This document shows positions 1 to 8,041 of a DNA stretch of 41,345 nucleotides, piece after piece. The notes below the pieces were generated by a model, which was not told where the DNA came from, did no database searches, and worked only from the letters and a program-made list of their open reading frames with translations. Source of the DNA: CAYQTL01 sp964420405 (GTDB lineage Bacteria; Acidobacteriota; Thermoanaerobaculia; Thermoanaerobaculales; Sulfomarinibacteraceae); contig CAYQTL010000036.1 of NCBI GenBank assembly GCA_964420405.1, positions 1 through 41,345 on the forward strand, in the 5' to 3' direction. Made by a program: the position numbers and the translations under genes. Every line of letters starts with the position of its first letter. Within the stretch, counting starts at the first letter, position 1.

Positions 1-2
1 CC

Positions 3-1160
3 GTCAGCTTCCCCGGTGCGACCTACAACCTGTACCGCTCGCAGGCGCTGTGCCCGGGTGGGACGTTCGAGCTGATCGCCACCGGCCTGACGGGCACGAC
101 CTACTCGGACACCGACGTCTCGGGCGGGATCGACTACTCCTACCAGGTGACCGCCGTCGAGCCGGCGGACGACTGCGAGTCCGACCCGTCCAACTGCGCC
201 GACGGCACCGCCACTGGCGTCTGCACCCTCAAGCCGATCTTCGACGGCGTCACCTCGGCTTCGAGTGACCAGACCGACGACTGCGGCATCACGGTGAGCT
301 GGGATCCGGCGACGCAGCAGTGCGGCACGGGCGTGGTGTACAACCTGTACCGTTCCGACACCGCCGGCTTCACCCCCGACGGGAGCACCCTGCTCGCATC
401 GTGCCTGGCCGGCACCAGCTATGCCGACGCCGACGTGATGAACGCCACCCAGTACCACTACATCGTGCGTGCCGAGGACGACTCGGGCAACGGCGGTGGA
501 CCGTGCGCCGGCGGCAACGAGGACACGAACCTCGAGGAGGCCTCGGCGATCCCGTCGGGTCCCGACATCCTGTTCTTCCAGTCCGACTTCGACACCGACG
601 ACGGCGGGCTGGTGGGCACCAACGACTGGGAGTGGGGTACGTACTCCTGGGTCGGGTCGCCCATCTGTGACGGCTCCAACGTGCCGCCACCGGCGCCGCA
701 CTCGGGCGACAAGATGTGGGGCACCGTTCTCAACGATTGCTACAACAACCTCGGGAACAACGACGGCAGCTGCTCGAGCGATGGCTCTGCAGACGAGAGC
801 GTTCTCGCCCTCGACGTCGACCTGACGGGTACTGGCAGCGCCGAGCTGTGCTGGTGGGAGTACTCCGACCTGTTCACGGACTGGGACTACGTCAACGTGA
901 CCGTCAACGGGCAGGTGGTTCACGAGATCTGCACCGCGGACAACTCGGCCTGGACCGAGGTCTGTGTCGACCTGACGCCGTACGCGGGTGCGATGGCCAC
1001 GATCGAGTGGCGGATGCTCGCCACGAGCGTCGTCAACGACGCCGGCTACTACATCGACGACCTGGTTGTGTTCAAGGGCAGCCCGTGCAGCTCCGGCGGC
1101 CTGTTCTCGGACGGGTTCGAGAGCGGCGACTGGAACATGTGGTCCGGCGCCCAGCCCTGA
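3..1160 (+). CDS. Secreted protein with Fn3-like repeats, partial (3' end)
   Basis: The reading frame is open from the window edge, so the 5' end is missing. Two Fn3-like repeats are visible, each with a YNLYRS strand and a closing YxYxVxAxD strand (about codons 10-55 and 110-155). Next comes a Cys-rich beta-sandwich region (about codons 190-355, with a late IEWRM...GYYIDDLVV stretch) that resembles jelly-roll domains attached to M6/immune inhibitor A-type secreted proteins. The C-terminus is FSDGFESGDWNMWS plus a few residues, a tail shared with the proteins at 4400-5872 and 20124-21026. Many Cys and acidic residues fit an extracellular location. Function is unknown; any catalytic domain lies upstream of the window. 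A terminator follows 29 bp after the stop. Confidence 0.8.
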   Translation, partial: VSFPGATYNLYRSQALCPGGTFELIATGLTGTTYSDTDVSGGIDYSYQVTAVEPADDCESDPSNCADGTATGVCTLKPIFDGVTSASSDQTDDCGITVSWDPATQQCGTGVVYNLYRSDTAGFTPDGSTLLASCLAGTSYADADVMNATQYHYIVRAEDDSGNGGGPCAGGNEDTNLEEASAIPSGPDILFFQSDFDTDDGGLVGTNDWEWGTYSWVGSPICDGSNVPPPAPHSGDKMWGTVLNDCYNNLGNNDGSCSSDGSADESVLALDVDLTGTGSAELCWWEYSDLFTDWDYVNVTVNGQVVHEICTADNSAWTEVCVDLTPYAGAMATIEWRMLATSVVNDAGYYIDDLVVFKGSPCSSGGLFSDGFESGDWNMWSGAQP

Positions 1161-1189
1161 TCTGAAGCGAACCACACGACCGAACCACG

Positions 1190-1216
1190 CGCCCCCTCTC
1201 CGGAGGGGGCGTTTTT
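1190..1216 (+). terminator. Rho-independent terminator
   Basis: A GC-rich stem pairs about 1190-1198 (CGCCCCCTC) with 1203-1211 (GAGGGGGCG) across a 4-nt loop, followed directly by TTTTT. It lies 29 bp after the stop of the secreted protein gene and matches the textbook intrinsic terminator form. Confidence 0.9.
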
Positions 1217-1256
1217 CGTGATCCCGCCCGGAGCCGGGCGACCGCGAACCCCGCGT

Positions 1257-1410
1257 CCCTGCCCCGCCTCCGACCCCGATCCCGATCCCGTTCCCGATGG
1301 CAGTAGCGGTGGCGCCCGGCGCCAGCGCCGACCCGCGGGCGACCGCGATCGCCTCCCCCCGCGTCCGCGTCCGTGCCTCCGTGCCCGATGCAGCGCCAGC
1401 GCCAGCGGGG
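1257..1410 (+). repeat. Modular intergenic repeat, site 1
   Basis: Fills the gap between the terminator and the stop of the argE-like gene. In order: two GATCCC units ending in GTTCCCGATGG, a loose CAGCGCC stretch, the near-palindrome GGCGACCGCGATCGCC (1338-1353), a C-tract, GCGTCCGCGTCCGTG, CCGATGC, then CAGCGCCAGCGCCAGCG. The same modules in the same order appear, inverted, at 39590-39830; a shorter version lies at 23521-23610. It has no coding potential beyond low-complexity peptides. Confidence 0.75.
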
Positions 1411-2604
1411 CTACGTGCCGGCCTCTCCGCACCGGGCGGCGACGAGCCTGTCGAGCAGCTCGGCGCCGCGGACGAGGTCGTCTATCGGGAGCGACTCATC
1501 GGGCTGGTGGGCCTGCTCGAGCTCCCCCGGCCCGCAGACGTACGACCGGATGCCGGCCCGGGCGAGCTGGCCGCCGTCGGTCGCGAAGGGCGCGCCGGCG
1601 GCCGTCGCCGCGCCGGTCGCCGCGAGGAGGTCCCGCAGCAGGGGCGAGTCCGTGGGCGACACCATCGACGGCGTCTCGACCACGTCGCCGAGCTCGACGG
1701 CGGCGCCCGGGTAGGCCGCCGAGACCGCCCGCCGGACGCGGTCCTCGAGCTCCGCGAGGAGCGGCGCCGCGTCCTGGCCGGGCGCCTGGCGGAACGCCAC
1801 CACGAGCTCACAGCGCTCGGCGATCATGTTGTCGGCGGTGCCGCCGGCGATGGTCCCGAGGTTGAAGGGCACCCACGGCAGCTCCGGAAACAGTGCGCGG
1901 GCATCGTCGCCGACGCGGCCGGGCATCTCGCCGGCGAGCGTCTCGACCTCGCGGATCGCCGCCGCCATGGCGGCGATGGCGTTGGTGCCGAGGTCGGGCC
2001 GGCTGGAGTGGCCGCCGCGCCCCGTGACGGCAAGCCGCACCCGGGTGTGTCCCTTGTGGGCGCGGAACACCCGGAACGACGTCGGCTCGCCGATGACGCA
2101 GTCCGACGGCAGCGGTAGCTCGCCGCGGAGGCCGTCGAGGTGGGGCAGCAGCCGGCCGGCGCCGAGACATCCCTCCTCCTCGTCGCAGGTGAGCAGCAGC
2201 ACCAGGGGCCGGTTGAGCCGAGACGGCTCGAGACCCTCGGCGAGGTGGACGCACTGGGCCAGGAAGCCCTTCATGTCGCACACCCCCCGGCCGTACACGC
2301 GCTCGTCGTCCCGGTCGAGGGCCAGCGGGTCGCGGGTCCAACCGGGCTGGCCCTCGGAGGGCACCACGTCCATGTGGCCCGACAGCACCAGCCCGCCGTC
2401 GGCGTCGGGGCCGAGCCACGCCAGCAGGCTCGCCTTGTCGGCGCCGAGGGCGTGGTCCCGGTGCAGCCGGGCCGTCCACCCGGCGGCGTCGAGTCGGTCG
2501 GCGATCCACTCGGCCATGGGCACGTTGGTGCGCGTCGAGACGGTGTCGAACGACACCATCCGAGCGAGCAGCTCGAGCAGCGCCGGATCGGGATGTCGGG
2601 TCAT
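1411..2604 (-). CDS. argE: M20 metallohydrolase, acetylornithine deacetylase (ArgE) type
   Basis: A 397-residue protein, normal length for ArgE/DapE-type M20 enzymes. Metal-site motifs are intact: SGHMDVVP (His77, Asp79), GRGVCDMKG (Asp110) and TCDEEEG (Glu142/143, catalytic base and ligand). The family hydrolyses N-acyl amino acids with two zinc or cobalt ions; ArgE releases ornithine from N-acetylornithine in the cytosol. The start is ATG at 2604, with AGGGGAG upstream. It is the last gene of a probable minus-strand run (HD protein, lipoprotein, this gene; gaps of 20 and 46 bp), and no other arginine genes are nearby. The exact substrate is therefore inferred: a related acyl-amino-acid or succinyl-diaminopimelate hydrolase is possible. 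Confidence 0.8.
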   Translation of the reverse strand: MTRHPDPALLELLARMVSFDTVSTRTNVPMAEWIADRLDAAGWTARLHRDHALGADKASLLAWLGPDADGGLVLSGHMDVVPSEGQPGWTRDPLALDRDDERVYGRGVCDMKGFLAQCVHLAEGLEPSRLNRPLVLLLTCDEEEGCLGAGRLLPHLDGLRGELPLPSDCVIGEPTSFRVFRAHKGHTRVRLAVTGRGGHSSRPDLGTNAIAAMAAAIREVETLAGEMPGRVGDDARALFPELPWVPFNLGTIAGGTADNMIAERCELVVAFRQAPGQDAAPLLAELEDRVRRAVSAAYPGAAVELGDVVETPSMVSPTDSPLLRDLLAATGAATAAGAPFATDGGQLARAGIRSYVCGPGELEQAHQPDESLPIDDLVRGAELLDRLVAARCGEAGT

Positions 2605-2650
2605 CGGCGTCGTCTCCCCTGGGACCCATTCTCGCGCGGCTCGCGGGCCG

Positions 2651-3181
2651 TCACTCGGGTCCGGCGGTGATGGGCGGGAACTCGGCGAGGAGACGCCAGG
2701 CGGCGCGGCGGAGGTCGTCCTTCGGCTGGATCGGGCTGACCCGGATGGCGGAGGCGGTGCCCTCCCACAGGACCCTGAGGGTCTCGGGCTCGACCATGCG
2801 CACCGTCAGGGTGCCCACGGGATGGCCGCTTGGCGAGCCCGACGGCGCCGGGTCGGCGAACGACGCGTCCTCCCGGGGCGGGCGCCCTTCGGGGCTGCGG
2901 AACGACAGCTCCCACACCACCCGGAGGTCGGGCGTCCCGTCCTCCACCTCGTCGAAGCCGCGGGCGGTCATCTCCTCCCGCAGGACCTCCCGTGTGATCC
3001 GCTCCAGACGCTCGAAGCTGGGACGGTCGGTGTCCACCGGTGGCCGGCCGGCCACCCGGAAGGTGTGGAGCCGGTCGAACGCGACGTCGTCCGGATGGTC
3101 GGTGTGGATGCTCAGCTCCGGCTCGGTCGTGGCGCAGGCCACGGCGAGGATCAACGCGGCGAGGAGAGTGAGGCGTCGCAA
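2651..3181 (-). CDS. Putative DUF4136-type lipoprotein
   Basis: I place the start at TTG 3181, preceded by AGGAG seven bases upstream, giving 176 residues. The N-terminus is a short basic stretch, a hydrophobic core and a lipobox-like AVAC (Cys16), so it is predicted to be lipid-anchored in the envelope. The mature part resembles DUF4136-type lipoproteins: an early FDRLHTFRV strand, a conserved helix around residues 55-75 with RITREVLREEMTARGF, then DLRVVWELSF and a late GTLTVRMVEPETLRVLWEGTA strand. The function of that family is not established. The reading frame stays open far upstream, but that part overlaps the HD gene and looks like arginine-rich shadow sequence. The family assignment is moderate; the lipoprotein call is stronger. 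Confidence 0.7.
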   Translation of the reverse strand: MRRLTLLAALILAVACATTEPELSIHTDHPDDVAFDRLHTFRVAGRPPVDTDRPSFERLERITREVLREEMTARGFDEVEDGTPDLRVVWELSFRSPEGRPPREDASFADPAPSGSPSGHPVGTLTVRMVEPETLRVLWEGTASAIRVSPIQPKDDLRRAAWRLLAEFPPITAGPE

Positions 3182-3201
3182 CCGGAGGCTCCTGCCCGGG
3201 G

Positions 3202-3810
3202 TCAACGGTCGCCGCCGTCCTCCTGTTCCCCGGCCTGGCGCTGTACCCACCAGTCGGAGCCGCGGTCGAACCACCAGTCCGACGCGTGGCCCGCGAGGAT
3301 GCCCTCGGCGAGCGACCGCGCCGCGCCGGTCCGCAGCCGCGCGACCACGTGTGGGATCCACTCGCCGGCGGCGGCGTTGCCCGCATCCCGCAGCTCCACC
3401 AGCGACAGCAGCATCTCGAGCTGGTCGGCGTCGTGGGCGAGGCGCGACGCGGGGGTGGCGTGCTCCTCGAACTCCCTGTGCAGGTCGAGCAGGGCGTCGC
3501 CGAACGGCAGCCGGGCGGCGAGGTCGCGCCACGCCCGCTCCTCGTCGGCGGTGACGTACCGCTGATGGACGTAGTTCAGATCGCCGGTGCGGGCCTCGGC
3601 GAGGTCGTGCAGCAGCGCCATCTCGACGGTGCGGGCCGGGTCGGCGCCCTCGTCGGAGAGCCGGGCGAGCGCCCACGCGATCACCGCGACCCGGAACGAG
3701 TGCTCGGCGACCGACTCCGAGCCGGCGCCGGGCAGGAAGCCCCAGCCGCTGCGGGGCGTTCGCCTGAGAGTCCCGGCCTCGAACAGGAAGTCGGCGATCG
3801 GATCGCTCAT
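3202..3810 (-). CDS. HD-domain phosphohydrolase (YfbR/HDDC2-like 5'-nucleotidase)
   Basis: A 202-residue protein with the HD metal-site pattern: SVAEHSFRV (first His, about residue 36), LLHDLAEARTGD (the His-Asp pair, about residues 69-70) and HDADQLEM (final Asp, about residue 127). This arrangement and length fit the YfbR/HDDC2 group, which dephosphorylates deoxynucleoside 5'-monophosphates and so adjusts nucleotide pools in the cytosol. The C-terminal Trp-rich tail (SDWWFDRGSDWW) is not typical. The start ATG at 3810 has no clear ribosome site, and a -10-like TACGAT lies about 16 bases upstream, so the leader may be very short. It is divergent from the small gene at 3858 and heads the three-gene minus-strand run. 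Confidence 0.8.
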   Translation of the reverse strand: MSDPIADFLFEAGTLRRTPRSGWGFLPGAGSESVAEHSFRVAVIAWALARLSDEGADPARTVEMALLHDLAEARTGDLNYVHQRYVTADEERAWRDLAARLPFGDALLDLHREFEEHATPASRLAHDADQLEMLLSLVELRDAGNAAAGEWIPHVVARLRTGAARSLAEGILAGHASDWWFDRGSDWWVQRQAGEQEDGGDR

Positions 3811-3857
3811 GGTGGCCGGGCAGTGTATCGTACGGCGCCGACGGCATGGAGGGCATG

Positions 3858-4112
3858 ATGGCGATCGACCTGGAGAAGCTGGATCCGGAGACCCGCGAGG
3901 AGATCGAGCGGCTGCGCTCCGTCAACCTGTCCATGGGCGCCTACCTCAAGCTGGTGGAGGGGGCGCTGCTGACCGCCTGGCAGGCGGGCGAGTCCGAGCG
4001 GAAGCGGCTGCACGCGGTGCCGGCCGGGGAGCTGAGCGAGGCCGACCGCCGCCTCCGCACCGCCTGGGAGCTGGTCGGCGAAATCGCCCTGCGGGTGCCC
4101 GCGGAGCGCTGA
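3858..4112 (+). CDS. Small uncharacterised protein
   Basis: A soluble, charged protein of 84 residues beginning MAIDLEKLDPETREEIERLRSV, mostly helix-forming, with no Cys and no signal peptide or membrane segment. I chose ATG 3858 because GGAGG at 3848-3852 sits five bases upstream; in-frame ATGs at 3846 and 3855 are alternatives adding four or one residues. It faces the HD-domain gene across about 47 bp, where -10-like sequences occur on both strands. I do not recognise the family. The regular i/i+4 charge pattern suggests a helical, perhaps coiled-coil, partner-binding protein; this is inference. Confidence 0.6.
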   Translation: MAIDLEKLDPETREEIERLRSVNLSMGAYLKLVEGALLTAWQAGESERKRLHAVPAGELSEADRRLRTAWELVGEIALRVPAER

Positions 4113-4169
4113 GCCGTCGCGCGGCGCAACCGCTGCCGGAGCGCCGGCGTGCTCGCAGATCGCGCGCCC

Positions 4170-4375
4170 GTAGCGCCGGCTTCCGGCCGGCACGCATCTG
4201 TCCGAGCCCAGTGCCCCGGCCTGCGAAGCCAGCCCGTAGCGCCGGCTTCCAGCCGGCACGCAGCGTCCGAAATTGGCGCCTGCGACGTGCGGGAGCCTGC
4301 GACGGCCTGCGAAGCCTGCCAGCTGGAAGCTGGCGCTACGGGGCCTGCGAAGCCTGCCAGCTGGAAGCTGGCGCC
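4170..4375. repeat. REP-like cluster 1 (four copies)
   Basis: Four copies of a unit built on TAGCGCCGGCTTCCAGCCGG. Two read forward (about 4170-4193 and 4236-4258) and two are inverted (about 4314-4339 and 4352-4374, with GCCAGCTGGAAGCTGGCGC). Each copy is an imperfect palindrome that can fold, and the spacers carry CCTGCGAAGCC. The forward-forward-inverted-inverted layout resembles bacterial interspersed REP mosaics. It lies downstream of both flanking genes, which converge here. Confidence 0.85.
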
Positions 4376-4399
4376 GCCGCCGATCTGGGCCCTCCACCT

Positions 4400-5872
4400 C
4401 TACGGGGCGGTGGAGGACCAGGCGGTGGTGTCGCCGTCCTCGAAGCCGTCGGAGAACACGACGTGGGATGCGCCGTCGAGGACGTACACCAGGCGCAGCG
4501 AGGTCGTGTCCTGGGTGCCCGCGACCACCTCTGGATAGCCGTCGCCGTTGAGGTCGCCGACCGGCGCGACGCTGAACACCCGGTTGCCGGTGTCGTACGA
4601 CCAGAGGATCGTGCCGTCGGTACCGTCCATCGCGTACACGTGGCCGTCGAAGGAGCCGGCCACGACGTCGTCGACGCCGTCGCCCGTGACGTCCGCGATG
4701 CCCCGAGCCGTCCACACGTCGCCGCCGTTGAGGGTGCCGACGAAGGTCTTCCAGATCTCGCTCCCGTCGGTCCCGTCGAGGACGCTGACGGCGTTCTCCC
4801 ACGACGCCGCCACGACGTCCGGCACGCCGTTGCCGTTGACGTCCCCGAGGACGTTGGCCTGCATCCCGAGCTCGCCGACCGTGGTGCTGCGCCACACCTC
4901 GGCGCCGGTCGCACCGTTGACGCACCGGATGGCGCTGCCGTCGCTCACCCACACCGCGGCCAGGGCCTCGTTGATGCCGTCGCCGGTCACGTCCGGCAGC
5001 ACCTCGGTCCACACGGTCGTGGCTCCCGCGAGGTAGGTGTCGAGGACCTGGCCTCCCGCGGTCGGCGGATCACCCGACATGAACAGCAGTCGCTGACCGT
5101 TGTCGGTGACGGCCGCGACGAGGTCGTCGTCGCCGTCGCCGTTGAGGTCGCCGATGTTGCGCACGCCGGCGATGCCGTCGGGCGCCATGTACGACCACAG
5201 CTTCGTGGCCTGACCCACCTGGGTGGAGCCGTCGACCATGAAGATGGTGTTGCTGTCTGAGCCGGCGCCGAACACGACGTCAGGCACCCCGTCGCCGTTG
5301 ACGTCGCTCATCTCGGCCAGCGAGTAGACCCAACCCGAATCGGGCTCGAGATAGGTGTCGAACTTCCAGTTCACCGCCCCCGCCTCGCCGTCCAGCGAGA
5401 ACGCCGTGCGTCCGCCCCAGGCGGTGCCGACGAGGAGATTCGGGTACGTGTTGCCGTCGGCGTCGGAGGCCGGGACGAGCGCGTCGTCGTCGTACGGCGA
5501 GCCGCCTGACAGGCCGCCGTTGGTCTGGAACGACCAGACGGTGGTCGCGGCGCCGCTACTCGAGCCGTCGAGACAGAAGACGTTGTCGACCCCCGACTCG
5601 TCGAAGCCGACGACCACCTCCGGTACCCCGTCACCCGTCACGTCCGGAAAGCCCCGGACGCACTCGGCGTTGTCGGGACCGTTCATCCAGAAGATCAGCT
5701 GCCCCTGCGGGATGCCGCGGCGGTCGAAGGTCTCGGCCGACGCGGGCTGCGGCGGCCGTTCGGCGCGGGCCTCGAGCTGGGCGGCGACGGTATCGAGAAT
5801 CGGCCCGTCCCCGGCGACGACGCCACCGGCGACGACGAGGATCAGAGCGACGAAGGTGGCGATGGGCTTCAT
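4400..5872 (-). CDS. Exported FG-GAP/VCBS-repeat protein with GFEDGD tail
   Basis: A 490-residue protein starting at ATG 5872, with GGAGG five bases upstream. The N-terminus (MKPIATFVALILVVAGGVVAG) is a classical signal peptide. The body is at least seven repeats of about 60 residues built on D(V/L)NGDGVPDVV, the calcium-binding-loop signature of FG-GAP/VCBS repeats, which form a beta-propeller; the intervening strands carry VLDGTDGSEIW-type sequences as in PQQ-like propellers. It ends FSDGFEDGDTTAWSS, the tail shared with two other secreted proteins in this window. The likely role is an extracellular or surface adhesion or binding protein; no catalytic domain is seen. A REP-like cluster follows the stop. 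Confidence 0.85.
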   Translation of the reverse strand: MKPIATFVALILVVAGGVVAGDGPILDTVAAQLEARAERPPQPASAETFDRRGIPQGQLIFWMNGPDNAECVRGFPDVTGDGVPEVVVGFDESGVDNVFCLDGSSSGAATTVWSFQTNGGLSGGSPYDDDALVPASDADGNTYPNLLVGTAWGGRTAFSLDGEAGAVNWKFDTYLEPDSGWVYSLAEMSDVNGDGVPDVVFGAGSDSNTIFMVDGSTQVGQATKLWSYMAPDGIAGVRNIGDLNGDGDDDLVAAVTDNGQRLLFMSGDPPTAGGQVLDTYLAGATTVWTEVLPDVTGDGINEALAAVWVSDGSAIRCVNGATGAEVWRSTTVGELGMQANVLGDVNGNGVPDVVAASWENAVSVLDGTDGSEIWKTFVGTLNGGDVWTARGIADVTGDGVDDVVAGSFDGHVYAMDGTDGTILWSYDTGNRVFSVAPVGDLNGDGYPEVVAGTQDTTSLRLVYVLDGASHVVFSDGFEDGDTTAWSSTAP

Positions 5873-6027
5873 GGAGACCTCCACTCTCCAACTCTACCGT
5901 GTCCCGTGTCGCGGTGGACCCTGAGCGCTTCGAACGCGCCGTCGGCGGGCGCGGCCCTCGTCGCCGGTGGGTCTGCGGGCTCCGGCCGGGTCCTTCTGGT
6001 GTCGCGCGGGCCGGACCGGAGGGGCGA

Positions 6028-7746
6028 TCAGCGCTCGAGCCACAGGTCGACGAGCTCGAAACGCGGGACGTCGACCAGGCCGCGATCGGTGAGCTTGAGC
6101 TCGGGAATCACCTCGAGGGCGAGGAATCCGAGCAGCATGAACGGGTCCCCGAGCCGGCTGCCGAGCTCGCGGGCGGCGTCGAGGAGTCGGTCGAGGCCGG
6201 CGCACACCTCGGCGAGGGGGCGGTCGGTCATGATGCCGCCGATCGGAAGGGGCAGCAGCGACAGGACGCGCTCGCCGTCCGCCGCCGCGAGGCCGCCGCC
6301 GGCCCCGGCGACGGCGCGGATGGCGGTGCGCAGGCTCGTCTCGTCCATCCCCGCCGCGACCAGGTTGTGGTGGTCGTGGGCGACGGTCCCGGCGAGGGCG
6401 CCGCGGGCCAGGTCGAGGCCGTGGACGAAGCCGAGGCCGACGTTGCCGGTGCCGCGGTGCCGCTCGACGACCGCGAGCTGGGCGATGCGGGCGTCGGGGT
6501 CGGGCAGCAGCCGGCCGTCGCGCCACGGCATCCGGTGCGGGAGGCAGCCGGTCAGGAGCTGGCCCGGCGTCGCCTGGATGACGCGCACCGGCCCGTCCGG
6601 GCCACGGATCGCGAGGTCGAGAGCGTCGGGGTCGACGCGCATCGCGCCGAGGCGTGGCGCCGGAGCGGAGGACGACCAGTCGCCGGCGGGCTCGCCGTCG
6701 CGCGCCACCAGCCGGCCGCCGGCGAAGACCACCGCCGCGGCCGGCCGGTCGAGGTCGTCGCAGACCACCACGTCGGCGACCCGGCCCGGCGCCAAGGCGC
6801 CGCGGTCGCGCAGGCCGAAGATCGCCGCCGGGCCGCGGGTCGCGAGGCGGATGGCGTCGACCGGCGCCAGGCCGCCGGCGATGGCCGCCCGGACCAGGTG
6901 GTCGACGTGGCCCTCGTGCACGAGGTCGTGGGGGTGGCGGTCGTCGGTGCACAGGGCGCAGCGGTCGATCGTGGCCGCGTCCACCACCGGCAGCAGGTCT
7001 TCGAGGTTGCGGGCGGCGGTGCCCTCCCGCAGCAGCACCGCCATGCCGAGACGCAGCTTCTCGCGGGCCTCGTCGGCGGCGACGCACTCGTGGTCGGTGC
7101 CGATGCCCGCGGCGGCGTAGGCCTGCAGCCAGCCGCCGCGGACCCCGGGTGCGTGCCCGTCGACCGGTCGCCCGCGGAACGCCTCGATCTTCGCCCACAC
7201 GCCCTCGTCCCCCAGCACCGCCCCGGGGACGTTCATGACCTCCCCGAGGCCGAGCACGCGGGGATGGCGACCGATCTCGGCCAGATCGGCGGCGTCCAGG
7301 CTGGCGCCGGAGGTGGCGAGGTGGCTCGCGGGGACACACGACGGCGCGTTGACGAGCACCGCCAGGGGCAGTCCCTCGGAGGCGTCGAGGATCCAGCGGA
7401 CGCCGTCCAACCCGGCGACGTTGGCGATCTCGTGGGGGTCGCACACGACGGCGGTCGTGCCCCGCGGGACCACCGCCCGCGCGAGCTCGAGCGGCGTGAC
7501 CAGGCTGCTCTCCAGGTGCACGTGGGCGTCGATCAGTCCCGGCAGCAGGAAGCGACCCGAGACGTCGACCGTCTCCAGCGACTCCCGGACCGGGCCGACC
7601 GAGGCGATCCGGTCGCCCGAGACCGCCACGTCGGCCCGCCGCAGCTCTCCGGTGAAGACATCGACCACCGTCCCGCCCGCCAGGAGCAGGTCGGCCGGCG
7701 CGTCGCCCCGCGCCACCGCCAGCAGCCGCCGCGCTCCGTCGTCCAT
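6028..7746 (-). CDS. ade: Adenine deaminase
   Basis: A 572-residue amidohydrolase of the Ade type, which converts adenine to hypoxanthine and ammonia in purine salvage. The N-terminal composite domain carries LLAGGTVVDVFTGEL. The metal motif LPGLIDAHVHLESS gives His75 and His77. Further family motifs are VCDPHEIANV, LGEVMNVPG, DGHAPG, GTDHE and CTDDRHPHDL. The C-terminal domain includes GGIMTDRPL and LGFLALEVIPELKLTDRGL, as in bacterial Ade. The start is ATG 7746 with GGAGG eight bases upstream; the frame is open further upstream but that sequence is shadow. A sigma-70-like promoter lies about 70 bp upstream. The length is normal and nothing is missing. It stands alone: the FG-GAP gene downstream is separated by 155 bp. 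Confidence 0.93.
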   Translation of the reverse strand: MDDGARRLLAVARGDAPADLLLAGGTVVDVFTGELRRADVAVSGDRIASVGPVRESLETVDVSGRFLLPGLIDAHVHLESSLVTPLELARAVVPRGTTAVVCDPHEIANVAGLDGVRWILDASEGLPLAVLVNAPSCVPASHLATSGASLDAADLAEIGRHPRVLGLGEVMNVPGAVLGDEGVWAKIEAFRGRPVDGHAPGVRGGWLQAYAAAGIGTDHECVAADEAREKLRLGMAVLLREGTAARNLEDLLPVVDAATIDRCALCTDDRHPHDLVHEGHVDHLVRAAIAGGLAPVDAIRLATRGPAAIFGLRDRGALAPGRVADVVVCDDLDRPAAAVVFAGGRLVARDGEPAGDWSSSAPAPRLGAMRVDPDALDLAIRGPDGPVRVIQATPGQLLTGCLPHRMPWRDGRLLPDPDARIAQLAVVERHRGTGNVGLGFVHGLDLARGALAGTVAHDHHNLVAAGMDETSLRTAIRAVAGAGGGLAAADGERVLSLLPLPIGGIMTDRPLAEVCAGLDRLLDAARELGSRLGDPFMLLGFLALEVIPELKLTDRGLVDVPRFELVDLWLER

Positions 7747-7813
7747 CTGCTCGTCCTCCCGTCGGGCCGCCTGCGTCGCGGGTCGGCCGGGTCGTCGTCC
7801 GCCGGAAAGCTCG

Positions 7814-7842
7814 AAGATAGGTGCTCCCGGGGCGTGCTTCAA
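7814..7842 (-). promoter_or_regulatory. Candidate sigma-70 promoter of ade
   Basis: On the minus strand TTGAAG (7842-7837) and TATCTT (7819-7814) are separated by exactly 17 bp, each matching four of six consensus bases. Transcription would begin near 7807, giving a leader of about 60 nt before ATG 7746. The rest of the 295-bp divergent region (7747-8041) holds a GC-rich palindrome (7912-7923) and nothing else I can name. Confidence 0.5.
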
Positions 7843-8041
7843 CCGTCGTGGGCGTGGTGGCGTCGGTCTCCAGGTCCCGCCGGGGCACGTCCGAGCGCCG
7901 TGCCGGGCCCGGCGGGATCCCGCGGGCAGGAGGGCGGGCCGTTGCAACCGGAAGCGGTGCGTGCCGTATCTGGACTGAGTCACGATCGCGAACAAACGGC
8001 GGTGTGAGATCCTGGCCGCCGCGTGCCACAGGAGGTCGGTG

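Noticed and set aside
7912..7923. 12-bp palindrome GCGGGATCCCGC
   Set aside because: Short GC palindromes around BamHI-like sites are expected often in such sequence, and no second copy or gene-specific placement was seen.
7932..7946. Possible sigma-54 promoter upstream of the exported protein at 8042
   Set aside because: GG-N10-GC spacing and TTGCA are present, but the -24 box (AGGGCGG) matches poorly beyond GG. Chance is likely in this base composition.
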